This document shows, one piece after another, positions 37,401 through 51,703 of a stretch of 64,000 bases of DNA. The stretch lies in the NCBI GenBank assembly GCA_026874595.1, contig CM049318.1:17286241-17350240 (forward strand). Direction: 5' to 3'. The first letter of the stretch is position 1. Each line of letters starts with the position of its first letter. Under the pieces are notes generated by a model. The model made no database searches, was not told the origin of the DNA, and saw only the letters and a list, made by a program, of their open reading frames with translations. The DNA comes from Sipunculus nudus (Eukaryota; Annelida; Sipuncula; Golfingiida; Sipunculidae). Both the position numbers and the translations under genes were made by a program.

Positions 37401-40400
37401 CGGCGAAATCATCACTGGAATGCCACATTTTCCTAAAAATACACGCTGATATGACCCATAGGGACGCAGAAGGGATCCCTGGCTACACAGCACTTCCGCT
37501 TTGTGAACATTAATATCAAAATATAGGGCAAAATCGTTCATTCAAAATCACAAATGTATAATTCTGCTACTTTCAAAAAGTCATTTATTGATTTCTTGGA
37601 CCCATTTTCCTATTTTAACACAATTTACTTACATTGTTATAATATATCTAATATTATTAGGCTCACGCATGGTCAATTAATACATTATTTCTTCAGAAAA
37701 TGTGGCAAAAAGCATTTATTAAGACATAATCCCTTTGCTTACATTTTATTTATGTTTTGCTTATTCTTTGCTTACGGCGAAATCATCATTGGAATGACAC
37801 ATTTTCCTAAAAATACACACTGATATGACCCACAGGGACGCAGACGGGTTCCCTGGCTACACAGCAGTTTTGAAAAGTGAACTTTAATATCAAAATAAAG
37901 ATCGAAATCGTTCAATCAAAATCACAAATTTATAACTGTGGTACTTTCAAAAAGTCATTTATTGATTTCTGGGACCCATTTTACCATTCAAACACAATTA
38001 ACTTATATTGTTATAATATATCTGACATTATTACACCCCCGCAAGGTCAATTATTACATTATTTCTTCATAAAATGTTGCAAAAAAGCATTTATTAAGAC
38101 ATAATCCCTTTGCTTACACTTTGCTTATGCTTTGCTTATTCTTTGCTTACGGCGAAATCATCACTGGAATGACACATTTTCCTAAAAATACACGCTGATA
38201 TGACCCATAGGGACGCAGAAGGGTTCCCTGGCTACACAGCAGTTCCGCTTTGTGAACATTAATTTCAAAATAAAGGGCAAAATCGTTCAATCAAAATCAC
38301 AAATGTATAATTCTCCAACTTAATAAAAGTCATTTATTGATTTCTGGGACCCATTTTCCAATTTAAACACAATTTTCTTACATTGCTTTAATATTTCTGA
38401 TAATATTAGAATCCCGCAATATCAATTAATACATTATTTCTTCAGAAAATTGTGCCAAAAAGCATTAATTAAGACATAATCCCTTTGCTTACACTTTATT
38501 TATGTTTTGCTTATTCTTTGCTTACGGCGAAATCATCACTGGAATGACACATTTTCCAAAAAATACACACTGATATGACCCACAGGGACGCAGACGGGTT
38601 CCCTGGCTACACAGCACTTCTGATTAGTGAACTTTTATATCAAAATAAAGGGCAAAATCGTTCAATCAAAATCACAAATGTATAACTGTGGTACTTTCAA
38701 AAAGTCATTTATTGATTTCTGGGACCCTTTTTACCATTGAAACACAATTTACTTATATTGTTATAATATATCTGATATTATTAGACTCCCGCAAGGTCAA
38801 TTAATACATTATTTCTTCATAAAATGTTGCAAAAAAAGCATTTATTAAGACATAATCCATTTACTTACACTTTATTTATGTTTTGCTTATTCTTTGCTTA
38901 CGGTGAAATCTTCACTGGAATGACACATTTTCCTAAAAAATACACGCTGATATGACCCATAGGGACGTAGAAGGGTTCACTGGCAACACAACAGTTCCGC
39001 TTTGTGAACGTTAATATCAAAATATAGGGCAAATTCGTTCAATTCAAACCACAAATGTATAATTCTGCTACTTTCAAAAAGTCATTTATTGATTTCTTGG
39101 ACCCATTTTCCTATTTTAACACAATTTACTTACATTGTTATAATATATCTGACATTATTAGACTCCCGCAAGGTGAATTAATACATTATTTCTTTATAAA
39201 ATGTTCCAAAAAAGCATTTATTAAGACTTAATCCCTTTGCTTACACTCTGCTTATGCTTTGCTTATTCTTTGCTTACGGCGAAATCATCACTGGAATGAC
39301 ACATTTTCCTAAAAATACACGCGGATATGACCCATAGGGACGCAGAAGGGTGCCCTGGCTACACAGCAGTTCCGCTTTGTGAACATCAATATCAAAATAA
39401 AGGGCAAAATCGTTCAATCAAAATCACAAATGTATAATTCTGCTACTTTCAAAAAGTCATTTATTGATTTCTAGGACCCGTTTTCCTATGTTAAGACAAT
39501 TTACTTACATTGTTATAATATATCTGAGACTATTAGGCTCACGCATGGTCAATTAATACATTATTTCTTCAGAAAATGTTGCAAAAAAGCATTTATTAAG
39601 ACATAATCCCTTTGCGGAGACTTTGCGTATGCTTTGCTTATTCTTTGCTTACGGCGAAATCATCACTGGAATGACACATTTTGTTAAAAATACACGTTGA
39701 TATGACTCATAGGGGCGCAGACGGGTTCCCTGGCTACACAACAGTTCCGCTTTGTGAACATTAATATCAAAATAAAGGGCAAAATCGTTCAATCAAAATC
39801 ACAAATGTATAATTCTGCTACTTTCAAAAAGTCATTTATTGATTTTTTGGACCCATTTTCCTATGTTAACAGAATTTACTTACATTGTTATAATATATCT
39901 GATATTGTTAGACTCCCGCAAGGTCAATTTATACATTATTTCTTCATAAAATGTTGCAAAAAAGCATTTATTAAGACATAATCCCTTTGCTTACACTTTA
40001 TTTATGTTTTGCTTATTCTTTGCTTACGGCGAAATCATCACTGGAATGACACATTTTCCCAAAAATACACACTGATATGACCCCCAGGGACGCAGATGGG
40101 TTCCCTGGCTACACAGCAGTTCTGATAAGTGAACTTTAATATCAAAATAAAGGGCAAAATCGTTCAATCAAAATCACAAATTTATAACTGTGGTACTTTC
40201 AAAAAGTCATTTATTGATTTCTGGGACCCATTTCACCATTCAAACACAATTTACTTATATTGTTATAATATATCCGACATTATTAGACCCCCGCAAGGTC
40301 AATTATTACATTATTTCTTCATAAAATGTTGCAAAAAAGCATTTATTAAGACATAATCCCTTTGCTTACACTTTGCTAATGCTTTGCTTATTCTTTGCTT

Positions 40401-43400
40401 ACGGCGAAATCATCACTGTAATGACACATTTTCCTAAAAATACACGCTGATATGACCCATAGGGACGCAGAAGGGTTCCCTGGCTACACAGCAGTTCCGC
40501 TGTGTGAACATTAATATCAAAATAAAGGGCAAAATCGTTCAATCAAAATCACAAATGTATAATTCTGCTACCTTCAAAAAGTCATTTATTGATTTCTTGG
40601 ACCCATTTTCCTATTTTGACACAATTTACTTACATTGTTATAATATATCAGACATTATTAGACTCCCGCAAGGTCAATTAATACATAATTTCTTCATAAA
40701 ATGTTGCAAAAAAGCATTTATTAAGACATAATCCCTTTGCTTACACTTTGCTTATGCTTTGCTTATTCTTTGCTGCATTTATTAAGACATAATCCCTTTG
40801 CTTACACTTTCCTGATGCTTTGCTTATTCTTTGCTTACGGCGAAATCATCACTGGAATGACACATTTTCCTAAAAATACACGCTGATATGACCCATAGGG
40901 ACGCAGAAGGGTGCCCTGGCTACACAGCAGTTCCGCTTTGTGAACATCAATATCAAAATAAAGGGCAAAATCGTTCAATCAAAATCACAACTGTATAATT
41001 TTGCTACTTTCAAAAAGTCATTTATTGATTTCTGGGACCCGTTTTCCTATTTTAACACAATTTACTTACATTGTTATAATATATCTGATATTATTAGGCT
41101 CCCGCAAGGTCAATTAATACATTATTTCTTCATAAAATGTTGCAAAAAAGCATTTATTAAGACATAATCCCTTTGCTTACACTTTATTTATGTTTTGCTT
41201 ATTCTTTGCTTACGGCGAAATCATCACTGGATTGACGCATTATCCTAAAAATACACACTGATATGACCCAAAGGGACGCAGACGGGTTCCCTGGCTACAC
41301 AGCAGTTCTGATTAGTGAACTTTAATATCAAAATAAAGGGCAAAATCGTTCAATCAAAATCACAAATGTGTAATTCTGCTACTTTCAAAAAGTCATTTAT
41401 TGATTTCTGGGACCCATTTTACCATTTGTACACAATTTACTTACATTGTTATAATATATATGACATTATTAGACTCCCGCAAGGTCAATTAATACATAAT
41501 ATCTTCATAAAATGTTGCAAAAAAACATTTATTAAGACATAATCCATTTGCTTACACTTTATTTATGTTTTGCTTATTCTTTGCTTACGGTGAAATCATC
41601 ACTGGAATGACACATTTTCCTGAAAAATACACGCTGATAGGACCCATAGGGACGCAGAAGGGTTCATTGGCTACACAGCACTTCCGCTTTGTGAACATTA
41701 ATATCAAATTAAAGGGCAAAATCGTTCAATCAAAATCACAAATGTATAATTCTGCTACTTTCAAAAAGTCATTTATTGATTTCTAGGACCCGTTTTCCTA
41801 TGTTAAGACAATTTACTTACATTTTTATAATATATCTGAGACTATTAGGCTCACGCATGGTCAATTAATACATTATTTCTTCAGAAAATGTTGCAAAAAA
41901 GCATTTATTAAGACATAATCCCTTTGCGGAGACTTTGCGTATGCTTTGCTTATTCTTTGCTTACGGCGAAATCATCACTGGAATGACACATTTTGTTAAA
42001 AATACACGTTGATATGACTCATAGGGGCGCAGACGGGTTCCCTGGCTACACAACAGTTCCGCTTTGTGAACATTAATATCAAAATAAAGGGCAAAATCGT
42101 TCAATCAAAATCACAAATGTATAATTCTGCTACTTTCAAAAAGTCATTTATTGATTTTTTGGACCCATTTTCCTATGTTAACAGAATTTACTTACATTGT
42201 TATAATATATCTGATATTGTTAGACTCCCGCAAGGTCAATTTATACATTATTTCTTCATAAAATGTTGCAAAAAAGCATTTATTAAGACATAATCCCTTT
42301 GCTTACACTTTATTTATGTTTTGCTTATTCTTTGCTTACGGCGAAATCATCACTGGAATGACACATTTTCCCAAAAATACACACTGATATGACCCCCAGG
42401 GACGCAGATGGGTTCCCTGGCTACACAGCAGTTCTGATAAGTGAACTTTAATATCAAAATAAAGGGCAAAATCGTTCAATCAAAATCACAAATTTATAAC
42501 TGTGGTACTTTCAAAAAGTCATTTATTGATTTCTGGGACCCATTTCACCATTCAAACACAATTTACTTATATTGTTATAATATATCCGACATTATTAGAC
42601 CCCCGCAAGGTCAATTATTACATTATTTCTTCATAAAATGTTGCAAAAAAGCATTTATTAAGACATAATCCCTTTGCTTACACTTTGCTAATGCTTTGCT
42701 TATTCTTTGCTTACGGCGAAATCATCACTGTAATGACACATTTTCCTAAAAATACACGCTGATATGACCCATAGGGACGCAGAAGGGTTCCCTGGCTACA
42801 CAGCAGTTCCGCTGTGTGAACATTAATATCAAAATAAAGGGCAAAATCGTTCAATCAAAATCACAAATGTATAATTCTGCTACCTTCAAAAAGTCATTTA
42901 TTGATTTCTTGGACCCATTTTCCTATTTTGACACAATTTACTTACATTGTTATAATATATCAGACATTATTAGACTCCCGCAAGGTCAATTAATACATAA
43001 TTTCTTCATAAAATGTTGCAAAAAAGCATTTATTAAGACATAATCCCTTTGCTTACACTTTGCTTATGCTTTGCTTATTCTTTGCTGCATTTATTAAGAC
43101 ATAATCCCTTTGCTTACACTTTCCTGATGCTTTGCTTATTCTTTGCTTACGGCGAAATCATCACTGGAATGACACATTTTCCTAAAAATACACGCTGATA
43201 TGACCCATAGGGACGCAGAAGGGTGCCCTGGCTACACAGCAGTTCCGCTTTGTGAACATCAATATCAAAATAAAGGGCAAAATCGTTCAATCAAAATCAC
43301 AACTGTATAATTTTGCTACTTTCAAAAAGTCATTTATTGATTTCTGGGACCCGTTTTCCTATTTTAACACAATTTACTTACATTGTTATAATATATCTGA

Positions 43401-46400
43401 TATTATTAGGCTCCCGCAAGGTCAATTAATACATTATTTCTTCATAAAATGTTGCAAAAAAGCATTTATTAAGACATAATCCCTTTGCTTACACTTTATT
43501 TATGTTTTGCTTATTCTTTGCTTACGGCGAAATCATCACTGGATTGACGCATTATCCTAAAAATACACACTGATATGACCCAAAGGGACGCAGACGGGTT
43601 CCCTGGCTACACAGCAGTTCTGATTAGTGAACTTTAATATCAAAATAAAGGGCAAAATCGTTCAATCAAAATCACAAATGTGTAATTCTGCTACTTTCAA
43701 AAAGTCATTTATTGATTTCTGGGACCCATTTTACCATTTGTACACAATTTACTTACATTGTTATAATATATATGACATTATTAGACTCCCGCAAGGTCAA
43801 TTAATACATAATATCTTCATAAAATGTTGCAAAAAAACATTTATTAAGACATAATCCATTTGCTTACACTTTATTTATGTTTTGCTTATTCTTTGCTTAC
43901 GGTGAAATCATCACTGGAATGACACATTTTCCTAAAAATACACGCTGATAGGACCCATAGGGACGCAGAAGGGTTCATTGGCTACACAGCACTTCCGCTT
44001 TGTGAACATTAATATCAAATTAAAGGGCAAAATCGTTCAATCAAAATCACAAATGTATAATTCTGCTACTTTCAAAAAGTCATTTATTGATTTCTAGGAC
44101 CCGTTTTCCTATGTTAAGACAATTTACTTACATTGTTATAATATATCTGAGACTATTAGGCTCACGCATGGTCAATTAATACATTATTTCTTCAGAAAAT
44201 GTTGCAAAAAAGCATTTATTAAGACATAATCCCTTTGCGGAGACTTTGCGTATGCTTTGCTTATTCTTTGCTTACGGCGAAATCATCACTGGAATGACAC
44301 ATTTTGTTAAAAATACACGTTGATATGACTCATAGGGGCGCAGACGGGTTCCCTGGCTACACAACAGTTCCGCTTTGTGAACATTAATATCAAAATAAAG
44401 GGCAAAATCGTTCAATCAAAATCACAAATGTATAATTCTGCTACTTTCAAAAAGTCATTTATTGATTTTTTGGACCCATTTTCCTATGTTAACAGAATTT
44501 ACTTACATTGTTATAATATATCTGATATTGTTAGACTCCCGCAAGGTCAATTTATACATTATTTCTTCATAAAATGTTGCAAAAAAGCATTTATTAAGAC
44601 ATAATCCCTTTGCTTACACTTTATTTATGTTTTGCTTATTCTTTGCTTACGGCGAAATCATCACTGGAATGACACATTTTCCCAAAAATACACACTGATA
44701 TGACCCCCAGGGACGCAGATGGGTTCCCTGGCTACACAGCAGTTCTGATAAGTGAACTTTAATATCAAAATAAAGGGCAAAATCGTTCAATCAAAATCAC
44801 AAATTTATAACTGTGGTACTTTCAAAAAGTCATTTATTGATTTCTGGGACCCATTTCACCATTCAAACACAATTTACTTATATTGTTATAATATATCCGA
44901 CATTATTAGACCCCCGCAAGGTCAATTATTACATTATTTCTTCATAAAATGTTGCAAAAAAGCATTTATTAAGACATAATCCCTTTGCTTACACTTTGCT
45001 AATGCTTTGCTTATTCTTTGCTTACGGCGAAATCATCACTGTAATGACACATTTTCCTAAAAATACACGCTGATATAACCCATAGGGACGCAGAAGGGTT
45101 CCCTGGCTACACAGCAGTTCCGCTTTGTGAACATCAATATCAAAATAAAGGGCAAAATCGTTCAATCAAAATCACAACTGTATAATTTTGCTACTTTCAA
45201 AAAGTCATTTATTGATTTCTGGGACCCGTTTTCCTATTTTAACACAATTTACTTACATTGTTATAATATATCTGATATTATTAGGCTCCCGCAAGGTCAA
45301 TTAATACATTATTTCTTCATAAAATGTTGCAAAAAAGCATTTATTAAGACATGATCCCTTTGCTTACACTTTATTTATGTTTTGCTTATTCTTTGCTTAC
45401 GGCGAAATCATCACTGGAATGACACATTTTCCTAAAAATACACACTGATATGACCCACAGGGACGCAGACGGGTTCCCTGGCTACACAGCAGTTCTGATA
45501 AGTGAACTTTAATATCAAAATAAAGGGCAAAATCGTTCAATCAAAATCACAAATTTATAACTGTGGTACTTTCAAACAGTCATTTATTGATTTCTGGGAC
45601 CCATTTTACCATTTAAACACAATTTACTTATATTGTTATAATATATCTGATATTATTAGACTCCCGCAAGGTCAATTAATACATTTTTTCTTCATAAAAT
45701 GTTGCAAAAAAGCATTTATTAAGACATAATCCATTTCCTAACACTTTATTTATGTTTTGCTCATTCTTTGCTTACGGTGAAATCATCACTGGAATGACAC
45801 ATTTTCCTAAAAATACACGCTGATATGACCCATAGCGACGCAGAAGGGTTCACTGGCTACTCAGCACTTCCGCTTTGTGAACATTAATATCAAAATATAG
45901 GGCAAAATCGTTCAATCAAAATCACAAATGTATAATTCTGCTACTTTCAAAAAGTCATTTATTGATTTCTTGGACCCATTTTCCTATTTTAACACAATTT
46001 ACTTACATTGTTATAATATATCTGACATTATTAGACTCCCGCAAGGTCAATTAATACATTATTTCTTCATAAAATGTTGCAAAAAAGCATTTATTAAGAC
46101 TTAATCCCTTTGCTTACACTTTGCTTATGCTTTGCTTATTCTTTGCTTACGGCGAAATCATCACTGGAATGACACATTTTCCTAAAAATACACGCGGATA
46201 TGACCCATAGGGACGCAGAAGGGTGCCCTGGCTACACAGCACTTCCGCTTTGTGAACATCAATATCAAAATAAAGGGCAAAATCGTTCAATCAAAATCAC
46301 AAATGTATAATTCTGCTACTTTCAAAAAGTCATTTATTGATTTCTGGGACCCGTTTTCCTATGTTAACACAATTTACTTACATTGTTGTAATATATCAGA

Positions 46401-48893
46401 CATTATTAGACTCCCGCAAGGTCAATTAATACATTATTTCTTCATAAAATGTTGCAAAAAAAGCATTTATTAAGACATAATCCCTTTGCTTACACTTTGC
46501 TTATGCTTTGCTTATTCTTTGCTGCATTTATTAAGACATAATCCCTTTGCTTACACTTTGCTTATGTTTTGCTTATTCTTTGCTTACGGCGAAATCATCA
46601 CTGGAATGACACATTTTCCTAAAAATACACACTGATAGGACCCACAGGGACGCAGACGGGTTCCCTGGCTACACAGCAGTTCTGATAAGTGAACTTTAAT
46701 ATCAAAATAAAGGGCAAAATCGTTCAATCAAAATCACAAATTTATAACTGTGGTACTTTCAAAAAGTCATTTATTGATTTCTGGGACCCATTTTACCATT
46801 TAAACACAATTTACTTATATTGTTATAATATATCTGACATTATTAGACTCCCGCAAGGTCAATTAATACATTATTTCTTCATAAAATGTTGCAAAAAAAG
46901 CATTTATTAAGACATAATCCCTTTGCTTACACTTTGCTTATGCTTTGCTTATTCTTTGCTTACGGCGAAATCATCACTGGAATGACACATTTTCCTAAAA
47001 ATACACGCGGATATGACCCATAGGGACGCAGAAGGGTGCCCTGGCTACACAGCACTTCCGCTTTGTGAACATCAATATCAAAATAAAGGGCAAAATCGTT
47101 CAATCAAAATCACAAATGTATAATTCTGCTACTTTCAAAAAGTCATTTATTGATTTCTGGGACCCGTTTTCCTATGTTAACACAATTTACTTACATTGTT
47201 GTAATATATCAGACATTATTAGACTCCCGCAAGGTCAATTAATACATTATTTCTTCATAAAATGTTGCAAAAAAAGCATTTATTAAGACATAATCCCTTT
47301 GCTTACACTTTGCTTATGCTTTGCTTATTCTTTGCTGCATTTATTAAGACATAATCCCTTTGCTTACACTTTGCTTATATTTTGCTTATTCTTTGCTTAC
47401 GGCGAAATCATCACTGGAATGACACATTTTCCTAAAAATACACACTGATAGGACCCACAGGGACGCAGACGGGTTCCCTGGCTACACAGCAGTTCTGATA
47501 AGTGAACTTTAATATCAAAATAAAGGGCAAAATCGTTAAATCAAAATCACAAATTTATAACTGTGGTACTTTCAAAAAGTCATTTATTGATTTCTGGGAC
47601 CCATTTTACCATTTAAACACAATTTACTTATATTGTTATAATATATCTGACATTATTAGACTCCCGCAAGGTCAATTAATACATTATTTCTTCATAAAAT
47701 GTTGCAAAAAAAGCATTTATTAAGACATAATCCCTTTGCTTACACTTTGCTTATGCTTTGCTTATTCTTTGCTTACGGCGAAATCATCACTGGAATGACA
47801 CATTTTCCAAAAAATACACGCTGATATGACCCATAGGGACGCAGAAGGGTTCCCTGGCTACACTGCAGTTCCGCTTTGTGAACATTAATATCAAAATAAA
47901 GGGCAAAATCGTTCAATCAAAATCACAAATGTATAATTCTCCAACTTAATAAAAGTCATTTATTGATTTCTGGGACCCATTTTCCAATTTAAACACAATT
48001 TTCTTACATTGCTTTAATATTTCTGATAATATTAGAATCCCGCAATATCAATTAATACATTATTTCTTCAGAAAATTGTACCAAAAAGAATTAATTAAGA
48101 CATAATCCCTTTGCTTACACTTTATTTATGTTTTGCTTATTCTTTGCTTACGGCGAAATCATCACTGGAATGACACATTTTCCTAAAAATACACACTGAT
48201 ATGACCCACAGGGACGCAGACGGGTTCCCTGGCTACACAGCAGTTCTGATTAGTGAACTTTTATATCAAAATAAAGGGCAAAATCGTTCAATCAAAATCA
48301 CAAATGTATAACTGTGGTACTTTCAAAAAGTCATTTATTGATTTCTGGGACCCTTTTTACCATTGAAACACAATTTACTTATATTGTTATAATATATCTG
48401 ATATTATTAGACTCCCGCAAGGTCAATTAATACATTATTTCTTCATAAAATGTTGCAAAAAAAGCATTTATTAAGACATAATCCATTTACTTACACTTTA
48501 TTTATGTTTTGCTTATTCTTTGCTTACGGTGAAATCTTCACTGGAATGACACATTTTCCTAAAAAATACACGCTGATATGACCCATAGGGACGTAGAAGG
48601 GTTCACTGGCAACACAGCAGTTCCGCTTTGTGAACGTTAATATCAAAATATAGCGCAAATTCGTTCAATTCAAACCACAAATGTATAATTCTGCTACTTT
48701 CAAAAAGTCATTTATTGATTTCTTGGACCCATTTTCCTATTTTAACACAATTTACTTACATTGTTATAATATATCTGACATTATTAGACTCCCGCAAGGT
48801 GAATTAATACATTATTTCTTTATAAAATGTTCCAAAAAAGCATTTATTAAGACATAATCCCTTTGCTTACACTTTGCTTATGCTTTGCTTATT
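34325..48893 (+). repeat. 14,567-bp macro-unit of 38 monomers, copy 2 (directly tandem)
   Basis: This copy abuts copy 1. Similarity breaks on the right between about 48893 and 49064, where the J monomers differ (ATAATTGTGG at 34497 versus ATAACTGTGG at 49064). Differences noticed between copies include GAATGAAACA (21666) versus GAATGACACA, GTTAGGCTCC (about 22719) versus GTTAGCCTCC (about 37287), and one A lost in GTGGCAAAAAGC near 37708. They also include GATATTCTTAG (about 29963) versus GATATTGTTAG, CATAAGGAC (28643) versus CATAGGGAC, ATTTCCTAAC (about 45735) versus ATTTGCTAAC, and AAAAAGAATT (about 48090) versus AAAAAGCATT. About ten changes in 14.6 kb imply about 99.9% identity. Confidence 0.88.
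34438..39753 (+). repeat. Second copy of the mosaic J C' N' N'' A* I* J C' Y A* N' O' H' E segment
   Basis: The anchors are 34438, 34814, 35189, 35564, 35939, 36314, 36751, 37128, 37503, 37877, 38252, 38627, 39004 and 39379, which match 19870-24812 at +14,567/14,568. The one-base change of offset comes from the A lost near 37708 in Y (37503). The first J (34438) has the ATAATTGTGG allele of 19870 and a private CACTATTTAC near 34553, and its A-tract region reads AAATGATGC as at 19870. Confidence 0.87.
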
Positions 48894-49004
48894 CTTTGCT
48901 TACGGCGAAATCATCACTGGAATGACACATTTTCCTAAAAATACACACTGATAGGACCCACAGGGACGCAGACGGGTTCCCTGGCTACACAGCAGTTCTG
49001 ATAA
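39754..49004 (+). repeat. Fourth FABCDE FABCDE FAC GHIJ block with I J N' O' H' tail
   Basis: The anchors are 39754, 40129, 40504, 40940, 41315, 41691, 42066, 42441, 42816, 43252, 43627, 44002, 44377, 44752, 45127, 45502, 45877, 46252, 46689, 47065, 47502, 47878, 48253 and 48630. All are 14,567 bp after block 3. Private changes include ATTTCCTAAC after G (about 45735), TTATATTTTGC (about 47378) and GAATTAATT (about 48090). Confidence 0.9.
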
Positions 49005-51703
49005 GTGAACTTTAATATCAAAATAAAGGGCAAAATCGTTCAATCAAAATCACAAATTTATAACTGTGGTACTTTCAAAAAGTCATTTATTGATTTCTGG
49101 GACCCATTTTACCATTTAAACACAATTTACTTATATTGTTATAATATATCTGACATTATTAGACTCCCGCAAGGTCAATTAATACATTATTTCTTCATAA
49201 AATGTTGCAAAAAAAGCATTTATTAAGACATAATCCCTTTGCTTACACTTTGTTTATGCTTTGCTTATTCTTTGCTTACGGCGAAATCATCACTGGAATG
49301 ACACATTTTCCTAAAAATACACGCGGATATGACCCATAGGGACGCAGAAGGGTGCCCTGGCTACACAGCACTTCCGCTTTGTGAACATCAATATCAAAAT
49401 AAAGGGCAAAATCGTTCAATCAAAATCACAAATGTATAATTCTGCTACTTTCAAAAAGTCATTTATTGATTTCTGGGACCCGTTTTCCTATGTTAACACA
49501 ATTTACTTACATTGTTGTAATATATCAGACATTATTAGACTCCCGCAAGGTCAATTAATACATTATTTCTTCATAAAATGTTGCAAAAAAAGCATTTATT
49601 AAGACATAATCCCTTTGCTTACACTTTGCTTATGCTTTGCTTATTCTTTGCTGCATTTATTAAGACATAATCCCTTTGCTTACACTTTGCTTATGTTTTA
49701 CTTATTCTTTGCTTACGGCGAAATCATCACTGGAATGACACATTTTCCTAAAAATACACACTGATAGGACCCACAGGGACGCAGACGGGTTCCCTGGCTA
49801 CACAGCAGTTCTGATAAGTGAACTTTAATATCAAAATAAAGGGCAAAATCGTTCAATCAAAATCACAAATTTATAACTGTGGTACTTTCAAAAAGTCATT
49901 TATTGATTTCTGGGACCCATTTTACCATTTAAACACAATTTACTTATATTGTTATAATATATCTGACATTATTAGACTCCCGCAAGGTCAATTAATACAT
50001 TATTTCTTCATAAAATGTTGCAAAAAAAGCATTTATTAAGACATAATCCCTTTGCTTACACTTTGCTTATGCTTTGCTTATTCTTTGCTTACGGCGAAAT
50101 CATCACTGGAATGACACATTTTCCTAAAAATACACGCTGATATGACCCATAGGGCCATAGGGACGCAGTAGGGTGCCCTGGCTACACAGCAGTTCCGCTT
50201 TGTGAACATCAATATCAAAATAAAGGGCAAAATCGTTCAATAAAAATCACAAATGTATAATTTTGCTACTTTCAAAAAGTCATTTATTGATTTCTGGGAC
50301 CCGTTTTCCTATTTTAACACAATTTACTTACATTGTTATAATATATCTGATATTGTTAGGCTCCCGCAAGGTCAATTAATACATTATTTCTTCATAAAAT
50401 GTTGCAAAAAAGCATTTATTAAGACATAAACCCTTTGCTTACACTTTGCTTATGCTTTGCTTATTCTTTGCTTACGGCGAAATCATCACTGGAATGACAC
50501 ATTTTCCTAAAAATACACGCTGATATGACCCATAGGGACGCAGAAGGGTTCCCTGGCTACACTGCAGTTCCGCTTTGTGAACATTAATATCAAAATAAAG
50601 GGCAAAATCGTTCAATCAAAATCACAAATGTATAATTCTCCAACTTAATAAAAGTCATTTATTGATTTCTGGGACCCATTTTCCAATTTAAACACAATTT
50701 TCTTACATTGCTTTAATATTTCTGATAATATTAGAATCCCGCAATATCAATTAATACATTATTTCTTCAGAAAATTGTACCAAAAAGCATTAATTAAGAC
50801 ATAATCCCTTTGCTTACACTTTATTTATGTTTTGCTTATTCTTTGCTTACGGCGAAATCATCACTGGAATGACACATTTTCCTAAAAATACACACTGATA
50901 TGACCCACAGGGACGCAGACGGGTTCCCTGGCTACACAGCAGTTCTGATTAGTGAACTTTTATATCAAAATAAAGGGCAAAATCGTTCAATCAAAATCAC
51001 AAATGTATAACTGTGGTACTTTCAAAAAGTCATTTATTGATTTCTGGGACCCTTTTTACCATTGAAACACAATTTACTTATATTGTTATAATATATCTGA
51101 TATTATTAGACTCCCGCAAGGTCAATTAATACATTATTTCTTCATAAAATGTTGCAAAAAAAGCATTTATTAAGACATAATCCATTTACTTACACTTTAT
51201 TTATGTTTTGCTTATTCTTTGCTTACGGTGAAATCTTCACTGGAATGACACATTTTCCTAAAAAATACACGCTGATATGACCCATAGGGACGTAGAAGGG
51301 TTCACTGGCAACACAGCAGTTCCGCTTTGTGAACGTTAATATCAAAATATAGCGCAAATTCGTTCAATTCAAACCACAAATGTATAATTCTGCTACTTTC
51401 AAAAAGTCATTTATTGATTTCTTGGACCCATTTTCCTATTTTAACACAATTTACTTACATTGTTATAATATATCTGACATTATTAGACTCCCGCAAGGTG
51501 AATTAATACATTATTTCTTTATAAAATGTTCCAAAAAAGCATTTATTAAGACATAATCCCTTTGCTTACACTTTGCTTATGCTTTGCTTATTCTTTGCTT
51601 ACGGCGAAATCATCACTGGAATGACACATTTTCCTAAAAATACACACTGATAGGACCCACAGGGACGCAGACGGGTTCCCTGGCTACACAGCAGTTCTGA
51701 TAA
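49005..51703 (+). repeat. Seven-monomer, 2699-bp HOR, copy 1 (J I J C' N' O' H')
   Basis: The anchors are 49005, 49381, 49818, 50202, 50577, 50952 and 51329. The unit contains one 61-bp extension (in I 49381) and an 8-bp tandem duplication (50147-50162), and is repeated exactly 2699 bp downstream. It looks like the six-monomer series at 46689-49004 (J I J N' O' H') with a C' monomer added, so it probably formed by unequal exchange with a J-C' segment such as 34438-35188. Confidence 0.87.
50147..50162 (+). repeat. 8-bp tandem duplication, CCATAGGG x2
   Basis: CCATAGGG occurs twice in a row (50147-50154 and 50155-50162), where every other monomer has one copy. It lengthens the J 49818 interval to 384 bp. 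The same mark occurs at 52846-52861, which proves the 2699-bp unit was copied after this small event. Confidence 0.93.
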
